A DNA stretch of 35,697 nt from Candidatus Gerdarchaeota archaeon (GCA_016840945.1 JAEORJ010000013.1:1-35697); one strand, 5' to 3'. Counted from the first letter of the stretch, positions 8,211 through 16,444 are shown. A program made the numbers and translations. The notes: a model not told the origin generated them from the letters alone.

Positions 8211-8283
8211 TTGCTTGGCGTTTAGGGATGGGACCACCCCATCCTTACACGTTTTAAGCAACATTTGTTTTTTATTTTTTTTT
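8211..8283 (+). terminator. Long GC-rich hairpin with T-tract
   Basis: Outer pairs TTGCTT (8211-8216) with AAGCAA (8256-8261). CGT (8219-8221) pairs with ACG (8249-8251). An inner stem GGATGGG (8226-8232) pairs with CCCATCC (8238-8244) around the loop ACCAC. G-U pairs and small internal loops are consistent with RNA. A run of T residues (about 8268-8283) follows. A further AAACA/TGTTT pairing (8202-8206 with 8266-8270) could extend it. It marks the 3' end of the small locus and lies about 40 bases from the convergent ATPase gene. Confidence 0.65.
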
Positions 8284-8321
8284 ATATAAATATCAAATTT
8301 ACTTATTCAGTACGCTAACAA

Positions 8322-10001
8322 TTATTTCTTCTTGTTAGGTTTCTCACTTAATACCAAGCCATCTCTCTTGATAGTGCCATCTAGTAATTCTATTAATCTA
8401 TTTCCATCTGGAACCAAAGTAATGTCATGAGTGGTTATAAGCAAAGTAGTTTTCGCTTTGTCATGAAACTCAAATAATTGATCCATAACGCTTTCAGCAA
8501 GTTCAGCATCCATATTTGCTGTTGGTTCATCTAGTAGTAATATTTCAGGGGATCCAAAATTAGCAATTGCTAATGAAGCCCGTTGTAATTCTCCTCCAGA
8601 AATCTCTAAAGGGTAGGATGAGCTCTGCTGCGAGATATTGTAACTATCGAATAAAGATTTATTTTGCTCTTTATGTGAATCATCTAAAGTTACAGATTTA
8701 CCCGAATAAATTTCTTTGATATAGAGATTCTCTTCTACTGTTAAGTAAGGATGCAAATTCCCTTGTTGAGAAACAATACCCATATTTGTTCTTCTGAATC
8801 GAGCTCGCTCTGAATCATGCATCTCATGTAATTTATGAGTGAGAACCATAATTTCACCTTTAGTATTAGGTTCTAATCCAGTTAATAATTTCATTAATGT
8901 TGTTTTTCCTGAACCACTTGGACCTACAATGAATACTAATTCTCCTTGGTGGATTTTAAGGCTAATATCTCGTAAAGCTGTAACCTCTATTCCCTTACTT
9001 TCATACACCTTAGAAGCATTATTGATATCAATAATGGTTGTTTTGCCTTTATGATAGTTCTCAGGTAATGATTCAAGTGTAAGTGTTTTTCGTCTTTGCT
9101 TTTTGATATCTTCTAATTTTACTTCTAAAGGAGGAATCCCTGAAGGATTTTTAATTTCAATTATGCCATTTTTCTTGAATATGAATTCAATATCATTCCT
9201 AATTTGGAGAGCTTCATAAATCAAATCTGGTATCCGTACACTATGAGAGGTATCAACTTGTCCTTTGAAAATTAATGGAAATTTGGAGGTATCGCTATAA
9301 ACGATCTTCTCACTAGCAGCAATAAGTGAGCTTACTCGACCACTCCGAATTTCGCAAGTTTTATCAACACCTTCATGGAAGCGTTCGTCATGGGTGACGA
9401 CAATGATTGTAGTGCCGTAATCTCGAGTAATTTCTCGTAATAAAATCTTTACACGTTCAGTATTAATACTATCTAACTGTCCTGTGGGCTCGTCACAAAA
9501 TAGAACAGGAGCATTTTTAGCTAACATACAAGCAATGGCTGTTCGTATCATTTCGCCACCTGATAAATAGCTTACCTTTCTATTTTCTAACTTATCAATA
9601 TCAAGTTTCTTGAGGATTTCTTTATTGTCTATTTTTGCTTCAGTTATATTCTTCGTGTATAAACTCGAAGCAAAAATGAGATTATCCATTACAGTCCCAT
9701 CCAAGAATAGCGTTCTCTCAGGAAATTGGTGTACTAATCCTACCGTTTCTAACCGATAAGTCATTAACTCGCTATCAGTCATTTGATCTAATTGATATTC
9801 TCCTACTTTAACCGTACCACTTGAGACACCATCAATCCCTGCTAGGATATTTATTAATGTCGATTTTCCAGAGCCACTGGGACCTACTATTGAAATTAAT
9901 TCTCCTTTAGGTATTGAAAGATCAATACCGCGTAAGGCAGGTACTCTGATATTTCTCTCATTATCGAGATAGATTTTTATTAAGTCGTTACATTCTATCA
10001 T
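8322..10001 (-). CDS. Fused tandem ABC ATPase (LolD/MacB type) of an export system
   Basis: This is a 559-residue protein with two complete ABC nucleotide-binding domains. Domain 1 has Walker A GPSGSGKST at 40-48, signature LSGGEMIRTA, Walker B VLFCDEPTGQLD and the THD H-loop. Domain 2 has Walker A GPSGSGKTT from about 360, signature ISGGELQRAS, Walker B ILLLDEPTANMD and TTHD. Both belong to the LolD/MacB class that powers FtsX-type permeases. About 75 residues of linker separate them. I start at ATG 10001, where AGGAG lies 8 bases upstream, 5 bases after the stop of the permease gene. A longer reading frame into that gene is unlikely. All catalytic motifs look intact in both halves. It should hydrolyse ATP at the inner membrane face to drive the partner permease. 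Confidence 0.9.
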   Translation of the reverse strand: MIECNDLIKIYLDNERNIRVPALRGIDLSIPKGELISIVGPSGSGKSTLINILAGIDGVSSGTVKVGEYQLDQMTDSELMTYRLETVGLVHQFPERTLFLDGTVMDNLIFASSLYTKNITEAKIDNKEILKKLDIDKLENRKVSYLSGGEMIRTAIACMLAKNAPVLFCDEPTGQLDSINTERVKILLREITRDYGTTIIVVTHDERFHEGVDKTCEIRSGRVSSLIAASEKIVYSDTSKFPLIFKGQVDTSHSVRIPDLIYEALQIRNDIEFIFKKNGIIEIKNPSGIPPLEVKLEDIKKQRRKTLTLESLPENYHKGKTTIIDINNASKVYESKGIEVTALRDISLKIHQGELVFIVGPSGSGKTTLMKLLTGLEPNTKGEIMVLTHKLHEMHDSERARFRRTNMGIVSQQGNLHPYLTVEENLYIKEIYSGKSVTLDDSHKEQNKSLFDSYNISQQSSSYPLEISGGELQRASLAIANFGSPEILLLDEPTANMDAELAESVMDQLFEFHDKAKTTLLITTHDITLVPDGNRLIELLDGTIKRDGLVLSEKPNKKK

Positions 10002-10006
10002 CTTTC

Positions 10007-12886
10007 TCACTCCTGCTTTACTGGTCGGTATCGCCTTACCAGTGGGATTATTCCTAAAAACCAGCCAATTAATGTAGCTAGTATTGCACCAACAATTGTT
10101 AAAACAATCGTCCACCAAGGAAGCCATATTTGGAAGGGATAATAAATTGCTTGTACATTCAGAAAGAATGTGGCAATAGTTTTTAACAATGGCAGAAATG
10201 CAAAAGCCGATATTATTGTTGGAAATAAAATCGTTAAAACTATTTCAATACTAAAACTAGCCCATATCTGTTCTTTCATTGTTCCAGAACGATAAATTGA
10301 TTCGATAATTCTTACACGTTCTCGATAAATTCTCATCGCAGTGAAATAACCAATCAATATAAGAGTAAAAGCGCTTAATACTGAATTAAACACTAGCATT
10401 TTCTTAGCAAACTCACTAACATTCATCTCGAGTGAATTGTAATATTGATCTGGTAATAGGTAATCAATACCATTATCACTAAGTTTTGTTAATAATGTTG
10501 GAATCACTGATTCATTTACAGGTTTCACTATTTTATAGCTAGCTATAGTTATAGTAGTGTCCCAATCCATTGCATCAGTTAAGGCTTCAGTAGTGAAATT
10601 ATTACAAACATAAGCAAATTTATCCAAATTACTATAGAACAGTTTCTTTTCCACTAAATGCACTAGTGGGAAATAATCAAAAGAATTAACATAGGTAATC
10701 TCAATTTTTCTAGATCCTCGTGTAAAATCAGTACTCCAGAATTTTTCCCCAGGCGTTAATCCTCTTTTAACTGCATAATCAGTATTTGTCAATACTGTGA
10801 AATTCCATTTCAAGAAATTGATATCCGACACACGAGTTGTTGATTGATTCACTAAGGTTGAATCTATTATTGAGGTAAAATTAATTGGATTCTCTATGCT
10901 CAGAAAAGTAATACTGAACGCACTAGGATAGTAGAGATAATTATTATAATTTATTGCCTGATAAATCTTCACTGTTGTAAAAAGCTCAATCTCTGGCATA
11001 ACATTCAATGCCGCAATCTTACTATTGTAAGGATCAAACCAGTTATCAAGCAAAACATAAGAGCAACCTGTTCCTATAGCTGCTTCATTTGCTAGGTGGT
11101 AATCAACAGATTTTTCCATTACTAAACCTGGCAGAAAACCTAATCCAAAAATCAATCCACCAATGATAGCTATTTGGTATTCTCTTCTATTAACTGCCAT
11201 TTGTTTTATTGATAATGTTAAAACATTCATTTTATTTTTCCAAAGCAAATTACTGATCAGTGACCAGAACAGTGAAATCAATCTTGCAACCAGTAATAAC
11301 ACAAAAGCTATTATAAGCGCTGCGCTAATCGATACCATGAACCAAATCAATACTTGAATGGAGAAATTTGAGTAGATCGTTGTTGGAACGGTATAATTAA
11401 ATATTAAATAAATTCCAACTGATACTGAACTGAAAATTAAAGTTATAATAAAGAATCTGAATTCATTTGTTGATAATAATTGGTTGATTTTCTTTCTTTT
11501 CGCTTTGTATTGATCAGCAGTTATCTTAGCTGCTTCACGAGCAATACCATTTTCCACAAAGAAGCTTCCAGCAAAGAATAATGTCAGGAATACTATCACT
11601 AGAATGTACAATATCGGTTCACCTAGGGACGAGATGATAAATCTTGGTGGTGGTTCATCTATCATATATTTAGAGAAATATCCTATCATCATACCTGCTC
11701 CTAAACCAAAAACAACACTCAATGAGCTAAACAGTAAATTCTCAAGTAGTACTAGTTTCCGAATTATCTTGTATTCTAATCCATATATTTTCATATTGCG
11801 AAATGTTGACTCTAATTCCCGGGTGCCAATACTTAGAGTAATAATACTGATAAGCCCTAAAATGAAAATGAATGGGGCCATAATAGAAATTATTCTTGAG
11901 ATTTCATCACTCCAAAAAATGGCAAAATTGATGAGCTTTTGTCTAATATCTGGGGCAACATCAACATAGTATTGTATAACAAATGAGATAGGCAAGTCAT
12001 CTGCTCGTGGGAATCTATTAATTATACTGTTGATTTCATTAAGATTAAGTAAACTAAGATCAACATCCATATCTATAAAATACCGCCAAATACCAGAATA
12101 TAATTCAAAGCTATTCAAATAATCCAACATTGCTTGCTTTTCAAAAAAGAAAGTGTCAACTGCAAAATAATCATCAAATTCAAAATAATCCACTTCCCAG
12201 CTAAAGATATCAGATGAAGCGCCATTGTTCCTAAAGGTTGAAGTAACATTCTCTACCACACCAACAACAGTAACATTAATGGTTGGTGCGGCAAGACTTT
12301 TCACTGCTCGCAATGGAATTGAATAATTGACCTCAGTGGAAGCATAATCCCATTTATTATGGAATAACACTTCATTAGGATTTTCAGGCATTCGACCATT
12401 GACCAAACATTGATTCAATAAACTAAAAGCATAATCATCAAAGGTCATAATCTCATTATTCAGAAGTAATCCTATAGTTTCAGGATCTTGGGACTCATAG
12501 TAGACTTCTGCACTTACTCCCATGGTATAATCGTTGATAATGGCATCAGGAATAAGAGTATAAACTAATCTTTTGAAATCATATGTTAGATTGTTATATA
12601 GATTTGAATCAAGAGAAGGAACTCCACTGCGGATTTTAGCTGATGCAGTAGTAACCTCAGTATCAGCATACCAAGGATTTTGCTGTTCAGTGTAATCAAT
12701 AAAGATAGCATAACGATAGCTAAGTAAAAACATAAACAAGCTTGAAATGGTAAGAAAAATTAATATCCCACAAGCAATAGATAGAATAATTCTATTACGA
12801 CCAGTTTTCAGGAAGACACCAAAAATATTTTTTAATGAAATATTTCTCTTACTATTTTTAGACTTATTCTCTCCTTTTGAAGTCAA
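10007..12886 (-). CDS. Double FtsX-type ABC transporter permease
   Basis: This 959-residue membrane protein has about ten transmembrane helices in the FtsX/MacB/LolCE arrangement, duplicated. One helix lies at about 33-57, followed by a large outside domain to about 330, then three helices (about 333-447). Further helices at about 478-540 and 575-595 precede a second outside domain (about 600-825) and a final trio to about 945. Both extracellular domains are rich in aromatic and Asn residues like MacB periplasmic domains. The start is TTG 12886, supported by GGTGAT 6 bases upstream. An ATG alternative is absent nearby. With the double ATPase next door, the two chains give a full transporter. 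Substrates of such systems include lipoproteins, peptides and lipids, and this one is not identified. The upstream beta-helix gene may be functionally linked. Confidence 0.85.
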   Translation of the reverse strand: MTSKGENKSKNSKRNISLKNIFGVFLKTGRNRIILSIACGILIFLTISSLFMFLLSYRYAIFIDYTEQQNPWYADTEVTTASAKIRSGVPSLDSNLYNNLTYDFKRLVYTLIPDAIINDYTMGVSAEVYYESQDPETIGLLLNNEIMTFDDYAFSLLNQCLVNGRMPENPNEVLFHNKWDYASTEVNYSIPLRAVKSLAAPTINVTVVGVVENVTSTFRNNGASSDIFSWEVDYFEFDDYFAVDTFFFEKQAMLDYLNSFELYSGIWRYFIDMDVDLSLLNLNEINSIINRFPRADDLPISFVIQYYVDVAPDIRQKLINFAIFWSDEISRIISIMAPFIFILGLISIITLSIGTRELESTFRNMKIYGLEYKIIRKLVLLENLLFSSLSVVFGLGAGMMIGYFSKYMIDEPPPRFIISSLGEPILYILVIVFLTLFFAGSFFVENGIAREAAKITADQYKAKRKKINQLLSTNEFRFFIITLIFSSVSVGIYLIFNYTVPTTIYSNFSIQVLIWFMVSISAALIIAFVLLLVARLISLFWSLISNLLWKNKMNVLTLSIKQMAVNRREYQIAIIGGLIFGLGFLPGLVMEKSVDYHLANEAAIGTGCSYVLLDNWFDPYNSKIAALNVMPEIELFTTVKIYQAINYNNYLYYPSAFSITFLSIENPINFTSIIDSTLVNQSTTRVSDINFLKWNFTVLTNTDYAVKRGLTPGEKFWSTDFTRGSRKIEITYVNSFDYFPLVHLVEKKLFYSNLDKFAYVCNNFTTEALTDAMDWDTTITIASYKIVKPVNESVIPTLLTKLSDNGIDYLLPDQYYNSLEMNVSEFAKKMLVFNSVLSAFTLILIGYFTAMRIYRERVRIIESIYRSGTMKEQIWASFSIEIVLTILFPTIISAFAFLPLLKTIATFFLNVQAIYYPFQIWLPWWTIVLTIVGAILATLIGWFLGIIPLVRRYRPVKQE

Positions 12887-13000
12887 ATTAAATCACCAAG
12901 AATAGTTCCTCTGAAAAGAAGAGATTCCTATTATAAGAAAATTTTTACTGTTATTTTGATTTCAAACCGACTAATTTTCCTACTTGTGAAGTAAGTACTA

Positions 13001-14140
13001 TTACTCTTTGATTTTTGGCTTTCTATTTTTCAAACGAATAAAAACATATCCGCTGATTAATATTGGGGTAAAAACTGTGAAAATAATTACTCTGCCTTTC
13101 AATAATCTCGGAACGTTAGTGACAAGCCCATGAAGTGGTTTGTTCAATGGAAAAAGATCTTCACTTTTTGCTTCTCCAGGAATTTTATAGCTACCAAGTC
13201 CCCACCAATCAGACCAATAGTTACCTTCTTTGTTATTATACCATTGATTGTCAATCCCTTCATCAAAAGTTTGTTTTTCCCCCAAGTTATTATTAGCAAA
13301 AGTGTTGTGATGAAAGATATTATTATTGGTGCATCTTTGACTTATGAAATCAATGATACTGATTCCATAACCAGTGTTGTTTTCGAACAAATTATATCTT
13401 ATTGAACAATTAGTTGTAGGAAGTAGCTGGTTAGTTGTTTCCATAAAAATTCCGAGTGAATTATTTCTTATAATATTATTTTGAATAATACACTGTTGGC
13501 AATTAGCTAAATGAATGCCCTCAAGATTGTTTACAAACCAATTATCAGAGATAAGCAAATATGAGCAATTGCTTTCTAAATTTATTCCTATATTATTATT
13601 AATTAAGTGATTATACTGATACAAACAATTGCTCAGAGAATTACAATTAATTCCATATATATTATCACTAAATGTATTGTTAGTTATCACTATATTATCT
13701 GTGAATTTTATACAAGCTCCAATAAAGCTCTGAGAACCAGTGTTATTATGAATAATAACTGAATCAGTAGTTACAAGTTCTACTTTTATGGTTACATAAT
13801 CTGCTTGTAATTGATTATGTTGTATGAGTAAATGTTTGGTAATGTTTCTAACATAAATGGCATAAAGCTTGTTAGTGATAATTGTTCTCTTTTCAAGTCG
13901 ATAGGGATCAAAAGCAGTTCCTGATCCATTGAGAGCTAACAAATCAAGTTCTTCATCTGATCCAATAAAAATTTCAGCCTCAAGTGGATCATAGAGATCA
14001 TCTTCTACAGAAAAATAAGAATTTACCTTAGGAATCGTTCTCTGATTATTACTACTTTTTATTTGTTCACTAACAAATAGCGGTTGCAATGTTATTAGTA
14101 ATAAGAATATAATCAGAAGATTTCTAGTAATCGAATTCAT
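13001..14140 (-). CDS. Secreted, membrane-anchored right-handed beta-helix protein (NosD-like)
   Basis: This is a 379-residue surface protein. Residues 1-24 are a signal peptide. About 95-305 consist of short parallel beta-helix repeats (recurring I..N.I..N..GI.L..C..), the architecture of NosD-like and carbohydrate-binding/sugar-hydrolase proteins. A conserved-looking WYNNKEGNYWSDWWGLGSY segment closes the helix, as in many archaeal NosD-type proteins. A transmembrane helix (about 348-368) and a basic tail anchor it. The ATG shares one base with the TAA of the PadR gene upstream (TAATG), so the two are co-transcribed and probably translationally coupled. The ABC permease gene follows after 114 bases. 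By position it could be a substrate, or a surface receptor working with the transporter. I see no catalytic residues to claim enzyme activity. Confidence 0.8.
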   Translation of the reverse strand: MNSITRNLLIIFLLLITLQPLFVSEQIKSSNNQRTIPKVNSYFSVEDDLYDPLEAEIFIGSDEELDLLALNGSGTAFDPYRLEKRTIITNKLYAIYVRNITKHLLIQHNQLQADYVTIKVELVTTDSVIIHNNTGSQSFIGACIKFTDNIVITNNTFSDNIYGINCNSLSNCLYQYNHLINNNIGINLESNCSYLLISDNWFVNNLEGIHLANCQQCIIQNNIIRNNSLGIFMETTNQLLPTTNCSIRYNLFENNTGYGISIIDFISQRCTNNNIFHHNTFANNNLGEKQTFDEGIDNQWYNNKEGNYWSDWWGLGSYKIPGEAKSEDLFPLNKPLHGLVTNVPRLLKGRVIIFTVFTPILISGYVFIRLKNRKPKIKE

Positions 14141-14769
14141 TATTTCTCCCTTTTAAGAATATCTTCCACTATTTCTTCTGCTTTCTTTGGATCATAAGCA
14201 TCCAATTTGGTAATTTCATCTATAGCAACATCAATGCTTTCAATAGTCTTTTTTATTCTCTCAATGCGTTTTGCTACACGATCTTTTCTAACCTGATAAT
14301 GGCTTTTAATATAAGTCAGATAATTAATAGCTTCTTCCTTTGATTCGAAGCTATAAATTTTCTCTATCATTGGCGGCGGGTGATGTCGGCGAAAAGCATA
14401 TGGAGGTGCTTCTTGCTCAAGTGGAACAATATCTGTTAAAAAGGCAATTTTGTTAGTCCAATTTTGTCTTAAAGCTGTTAGATATTCTTTACCCTTTTCT
14501 GTTATTTTATAGAGCTTTTGAGCACGGCCTTTGCTAATAGTCTCTTCAGCAATGATTAATTCCTCATCTTCCATTTCTTTTAAAGTTCGGTAGACATTCG
14601 TTTGTTTTGTGCCATAATTTTTCTGCAAGTCATAACCAGTAATTCCTTCAGGTTCTTCTGAAATCGTCCATAGGAACACTAATTGACTTAACTCTTTAAC
14701 CATATGCGGTCCAAAAGGTAAGGCGGGTCTGAAATGATCGAATCGCCAAAATGGTGGTGGTCTATGCAT
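14140..14769 (-). CDS. PadR-family transcriptional regulator
   Basis: This 209-residue regulator fits the PadR family. A winged helix (about 25-95) contains ITGYDLQKNYG, the recognition helix region TNVYRTLKEMEDEELI and the wing GRAQKLYKITEKGKEYL. The C-terminal half (about 130-209) is a long charged helical dimerisation domain. The N-terminus is unusually rich in Pro, His, Phe and Trp (MHRPPPFWRFDHF), and HHPPPM recurs before the helical domain. This might bind a metal or an aromatic ligand, though that is speculation. A GAGGAT site lies 8 bases upstream of ATG 14769. It heads the cassette with the beta-helix protein and the ABC exporter, the usual setting for PadR control of efflux. The neighbouring gene at 14883 resembles its C-terminal half. 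Confidence 0.85.
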   Translation of the reverse strand: MHRPPPFWRFDHFRPALPFGPHMVKELSQLVFLWTISEEPEGITGYDLQKNYGTKQTNVYRTLKEMEDEELIIAEETISKGRAQKLYKITEKGKEYLTALRQNWTNKIAFLTDIVPLEQEAPPYAFRRHHPPPMIEKIYSFESKEEAINYLTYIKSHYQVRKDRVAKRIERIKKTIESIDVAIDEITKLDAYDPKKAEEIVEDILKREK

Positions 14770-14804
14770 AGTTTTATCCTCTGCTAATTATATAAGTTAT
14801 AAAT

Positions 14805-14852
14805 AATGAAATAAAAAAATATTTCCAGTTTGGATATATTATCTTTAACTGG
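14805..14852 (-). terminator. Reverse-strand terminator after the PadR-C-like gene
   Basis: CCAGTT (14825-14830) and AACTGG (14847-14852) form a 6-bp stem read on the minus strand. It is followed in that direction by an AT tract with seven T residues. It lies between the 14883 gene and the PadR gene, suggesting separate transcription of the two. Confidence 0.45.
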
Positions 14853-14882
14853 TTCTGGAAAAAGAAAAAAGATTGAGATAGT

Positions 14883-15242
14883 TTAATCTTCTTTTTCTTC
14901 TTTAGCTCTTTTTGGAGCATATTTTCGAAGCATTTCATTGAATAGCTCTTTAGCTTTATCACTAGAATATTCTTCCATTTTCTGGATTTCCGTCTTTTGT
15001 TGATCAAGGTCATTGAAGATTTCCTCTGCTCGAGTAATTTCTTTTTGCATGTGTTTTATGTGTCTCTTTAGGCGGTACTTTTGTATCTCGAGAAATTCTA
15101 ATGCTTCTTCTTTAGTTTCTAACTCGTCGAAAAACTCATCTCGATATCTGTGGACAATTGGTCCAAAGTAAGGTGGTCTACAACCCATCGGATGATGACT
15201 TCTTTTTCTGCGTCTCATATCGTACATGGTTTTTTTCACCAT
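14883..15242 (-). CDS. PadR C-terminal-domain-only protein without a DNA-binding domain
   Basis: This is a 119-residue charged helical protein. Its segment LETKEEALEFLEIQKYRLK, through the helices to KAKELFNEMLRK, aligns by eye with the C-terminal dimerisation domain of the neighbouring PadR protein. That protein has FESKEEAINYLTYIKSHY, ending in KAEEIVEDILKR. The winged helix is missing. In its place is a short basic His/Cys/Pro-rich N-terminus containing HHPMGCRPPYFGP, again reminiscent of the PadR neighbour. I start at ATG 15242 because a TTTATATA box sits about 25 bases upstream, giving a leaderless mRNA. The TTG at 15257 lies between box and start. It may form heterodimers with the regulator and modulate it. 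No direct evidence for this is visible. Confidence 0.65.
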   Translation of the reverse strand: MVKKTMYDMRRRKRSHHPMGCRPPYFGPIVHRYRDEFFDELETKEEALEFLEIQKYRLKRHIKHMQKEITRAEEIFNDLDQQKTEIQKMEEYSSDKAKELFNEMLRKYAPKRAKEEKED

Positions 15243-15262
15243 CCTTATATATGTCAAACTAG

Positions 15263-15270
15263 TATATAAA
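15263..15270 (-). promoter_or_regulatory. TATA box for the PadR-C-like gene
   Basis: On the minus strand this reads TTTATATA, a consensus archaeal box A, with its centre about 25 bases from ATG 15242. The spacing fits leaderless transcription starting at the ATG. Confidence 0.55.
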
Positions 15271-15380
15271 TATAACCATTTTGGAAATATTGCTATTTAT
15301 GGTATATTTCTATTCTGATTACATACTCTCAAAATCAAGTACTATATTCTAATATTAGAAAAAGCTTTCAGAAATGTTAC

Positions 15381-15953
15381 TTATTCAAAACCTACTAATC
15401 CCCAATACATGGCCAATTGAGAATCAATAATTGTATCCGCATCATCTTTATCAATAAAACGAATTTTTGCTGTTAATTCATCAAATTCACCTTTTATTTG
15501 TTGCAATCTCTCTTTAGAGCAGAACCACATACCTGTATAGTTCACAGGATACTTAGGACGGTGATATTCAGCATCCGACATATGTAACACTTTACTTATT
15601 TCTCTTTGAATTAAACTTTGAATGATATAGAGTGAGAAGAGATCAAGTTCTTTCTTCTTCAATTTTAAAATATCATTTTTCCGAGTATAAATTTCAAAAA
15701 AATTAATCTTAATTTTATAATATTTTACTTTCTTGCTTATTTCACAAGTGATGATCTCATTTTCTTCTAACAAATTAAGATGGTAGTACATAGCTGTTTT
15801 TTTTATGTCAATTATTTTCATCAATTCTTTCGCGGTTATTCCCGGTTTTCGCAATATTTCAAACCAAATACTGGTCCTTGTTGAATCAGCAATTGTTTTT
15901 TCTAATTGCTCTATCATCTGTTCTGGATTTTCTACAGTCTTTGTTTCAGCCAT
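15381..15953 (-). CDS. ArsR-like winged-helix transcriptional regulator
   Basis: This 190-residue protein has an N-terminal winged helix (about 18-90). ADSTRTSIWFEILRKPGITA begins helix 1-2, KELMKIIDIKKTAMYYHLNLL is the recognition region typical of ArsR/MarR-like archaeal regulators, and EITCEISKKVKYYKI is the wing. The remainder is helical with a Lys-rich stretch, and the C-terminus is acidic and unusual (DDADTIIDSQLAMYWGLVGFE). It is transcribed away from the TIGR04076/TatD operon. The shared 167-bp intergenic region holds a TATA element flanked by TTAGCAAAT repeats on its own side and a large dyad on the other. It therefore probably regulates itself and/or the operon. The ligand is unknown. 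One Cys lies in the winged helix, and no clear metal site is visible. Confidence 0.75.
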   Translation of the reverse strand: MAETKTVENPEQMIEQLEKTIADSTRTSIWFEILRKPGITAKELMKIIDIKKTAMYYHLNLLEENEIITCEISKKVKYYKIKINFFEIYTRKNDILKLKKKELDLFSLYIIQSLIQREISKVLHMSDAEYHRPKYPVNYTGMWFCSKERLQQIKGEFDELTAKIRFIDKDDADTIIDSQLAMYWGLVGFE

Positions 15954-15968
15954 CCTATTATCACTTCT

Positions 15969-16009
15969 ATTTGCTTTTTATTAGCAAATTATCCCTATGT
16001 TTAGCAAAT
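15969..16009. promoter_or_regulatory. TTAGCAAAT repeats in the ArsR-like promoter
   Basis: TTAGCAAAT occurs at 15981-15989 and again at 16001-16009, exactly 20 bp apart (two helical turns). The inverse ATTTGCT at 15969-15975 forms a 7-bp dyad with the first copy. They lie where the minus-strand transcript would start if the box at 16011-16018 is used. They are good candidates for autoregulatory operators. Confidence 0.5.
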
Positions 16010-16010
16010 C

Positions 16011-16018
16011 TTTAAATA
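16011..16018. promoter_or_regulatory. Shared divergent TATA element
   Basis: TTTAAATA matches the archaeal TATA consensus on the plus strand, and its TTTAAA core reads the same on the minus strand. It may serve both directions. About 25 bases either side, the predicted starts fall in the dyad at 16022-16053 (plus) and in the TTAGCAAAT repeats (minus). Confidence 0.45.
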
Positions 16019-16021
16019 TTG

Positions 16022-16053
16022 TCCTATCTATAGGAATATTCCTAATTATAGGA
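16022..16053. promoter_or_regulatory. 32-bp dyad operator candidate upstream of the TIGR04076 operon
   Basis: The core TAGGAATATTCCTA (16031-16044) is a perfect 14-bp palindrome. The flanks TCCTAT (16022-16027) and ATAGGA (16048-16053) are also mirror images around the same centre. Of the 16 base-pair positions per half, 13 are symmetric. Such a nested dyad is typical of a site bound by two dimers. It overlaps the predicted transcription start of the plus-strand operon. Confidence 0.6.
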
Positions 16054-16120
16054 TAAGTTCTCATTCTTAATAAAAAAGTTGTGATATGAGAACTAAAAAA
16101 ATTAATTGAGGGTATAAGTT

Positions 16121-16444
16121 ATGGCTAGACATAAAGTAAAAATAACTGTGCTTAAAAGAGTTGACCCAGAATATATTTTTGATGGGAATGTTCCAAATTC
16201 ACCAAGTGGTAAAAAATACACTATTTGTACTCGGTTTACTGAGGGACAAGAATATATCGTCGAAAAAGATCTTGCAGTACCTGAAGGATTTTGTACCTAT
16301 GCTTGGAAAGACATTCATTCTGATTTGAGAGTCTTAGCTTTAGGTGGGGATCATGAGCCTTGGGTTGAAAAACCAAAAATGATTTCGTGCTGCACAGATG
16401 GTATTCGCCCAGTTTCCTTTATTTTGGAAAGAATTGAAGATTAG
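16121..16444 (+). CDS. TIGR04076-family small protein, copy 1
   Basis: This is a 107-residue soluble protein. The pattern KVKITVLKR, then a Cys, an EGQEYIV strand, PEGFCTYAWKDI, a GGDHEPW turn, and the closing CCTDGIRPVSFILERI matches the TIGR04076 family. That family is of unknown function and is widespread in anaerobic bacteria and archaea. Conserved Cys residues (36, 58 and the CC pair) suggest metal or redox chemistry, but the role is not established. A GAGGG site lies 8 bases before the ATG. It heads a likely operon with a second copy 25 bases later and a TatD-like hydrolase. Expression is probably controlled from the dyad at 16022-16053. Confidence 0.8.
   Translation: MARHKVKITVLKRVDPEYIFDGNVPNSPSGKKYTICTRFTEGQEYIVEKDLAVPEGFCTYAWKDIHSDLRVLALGGDHEPWVEKPKMISCCTDGIRPVSFILERIED

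Larger units (their letters stand above)
7997..8283 (+). ncRNA. Candidate structured transcript with embedded micropeptide
   Basis: This interval behaves like one small transcription unit. A TATA box predicts a start near 7997. Bases 7997-8010 pair with 8020-8033 as 14 consecutive pairs including two G-U wobbles, which points to RNA on the plus strand. Bases 8047-8053 pair with 8060-8066, covering the ribosome-binding site of a 22-codon ORF (8075-8143). A long hairpin (8211-8261) then leads into a T-rich tract ending about 8283. I recognise no known RNA family. It may be a dual-function RNA, a regulated micropeptide mRNA, or simply an mRNA with strong ends. Boundaries are predictions. Confidence 0.45.

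Noticed and set aside
10002..10127. 42-residue N-terminal extension of the fused ABC ATPase
   Set aside because: It overlaps the end of the permease gene, is Cys/Trp/Asn-rich with no family match, and AGGAG points clearly to ATG 10001.
14774..15013. 79-codon Lys-rich minus-strand frame
   Set aside because: It is a frame-shifted overlap of the PadR-C-like gene and runs through its terminator; composition is that of AT-rich shadow sequence.
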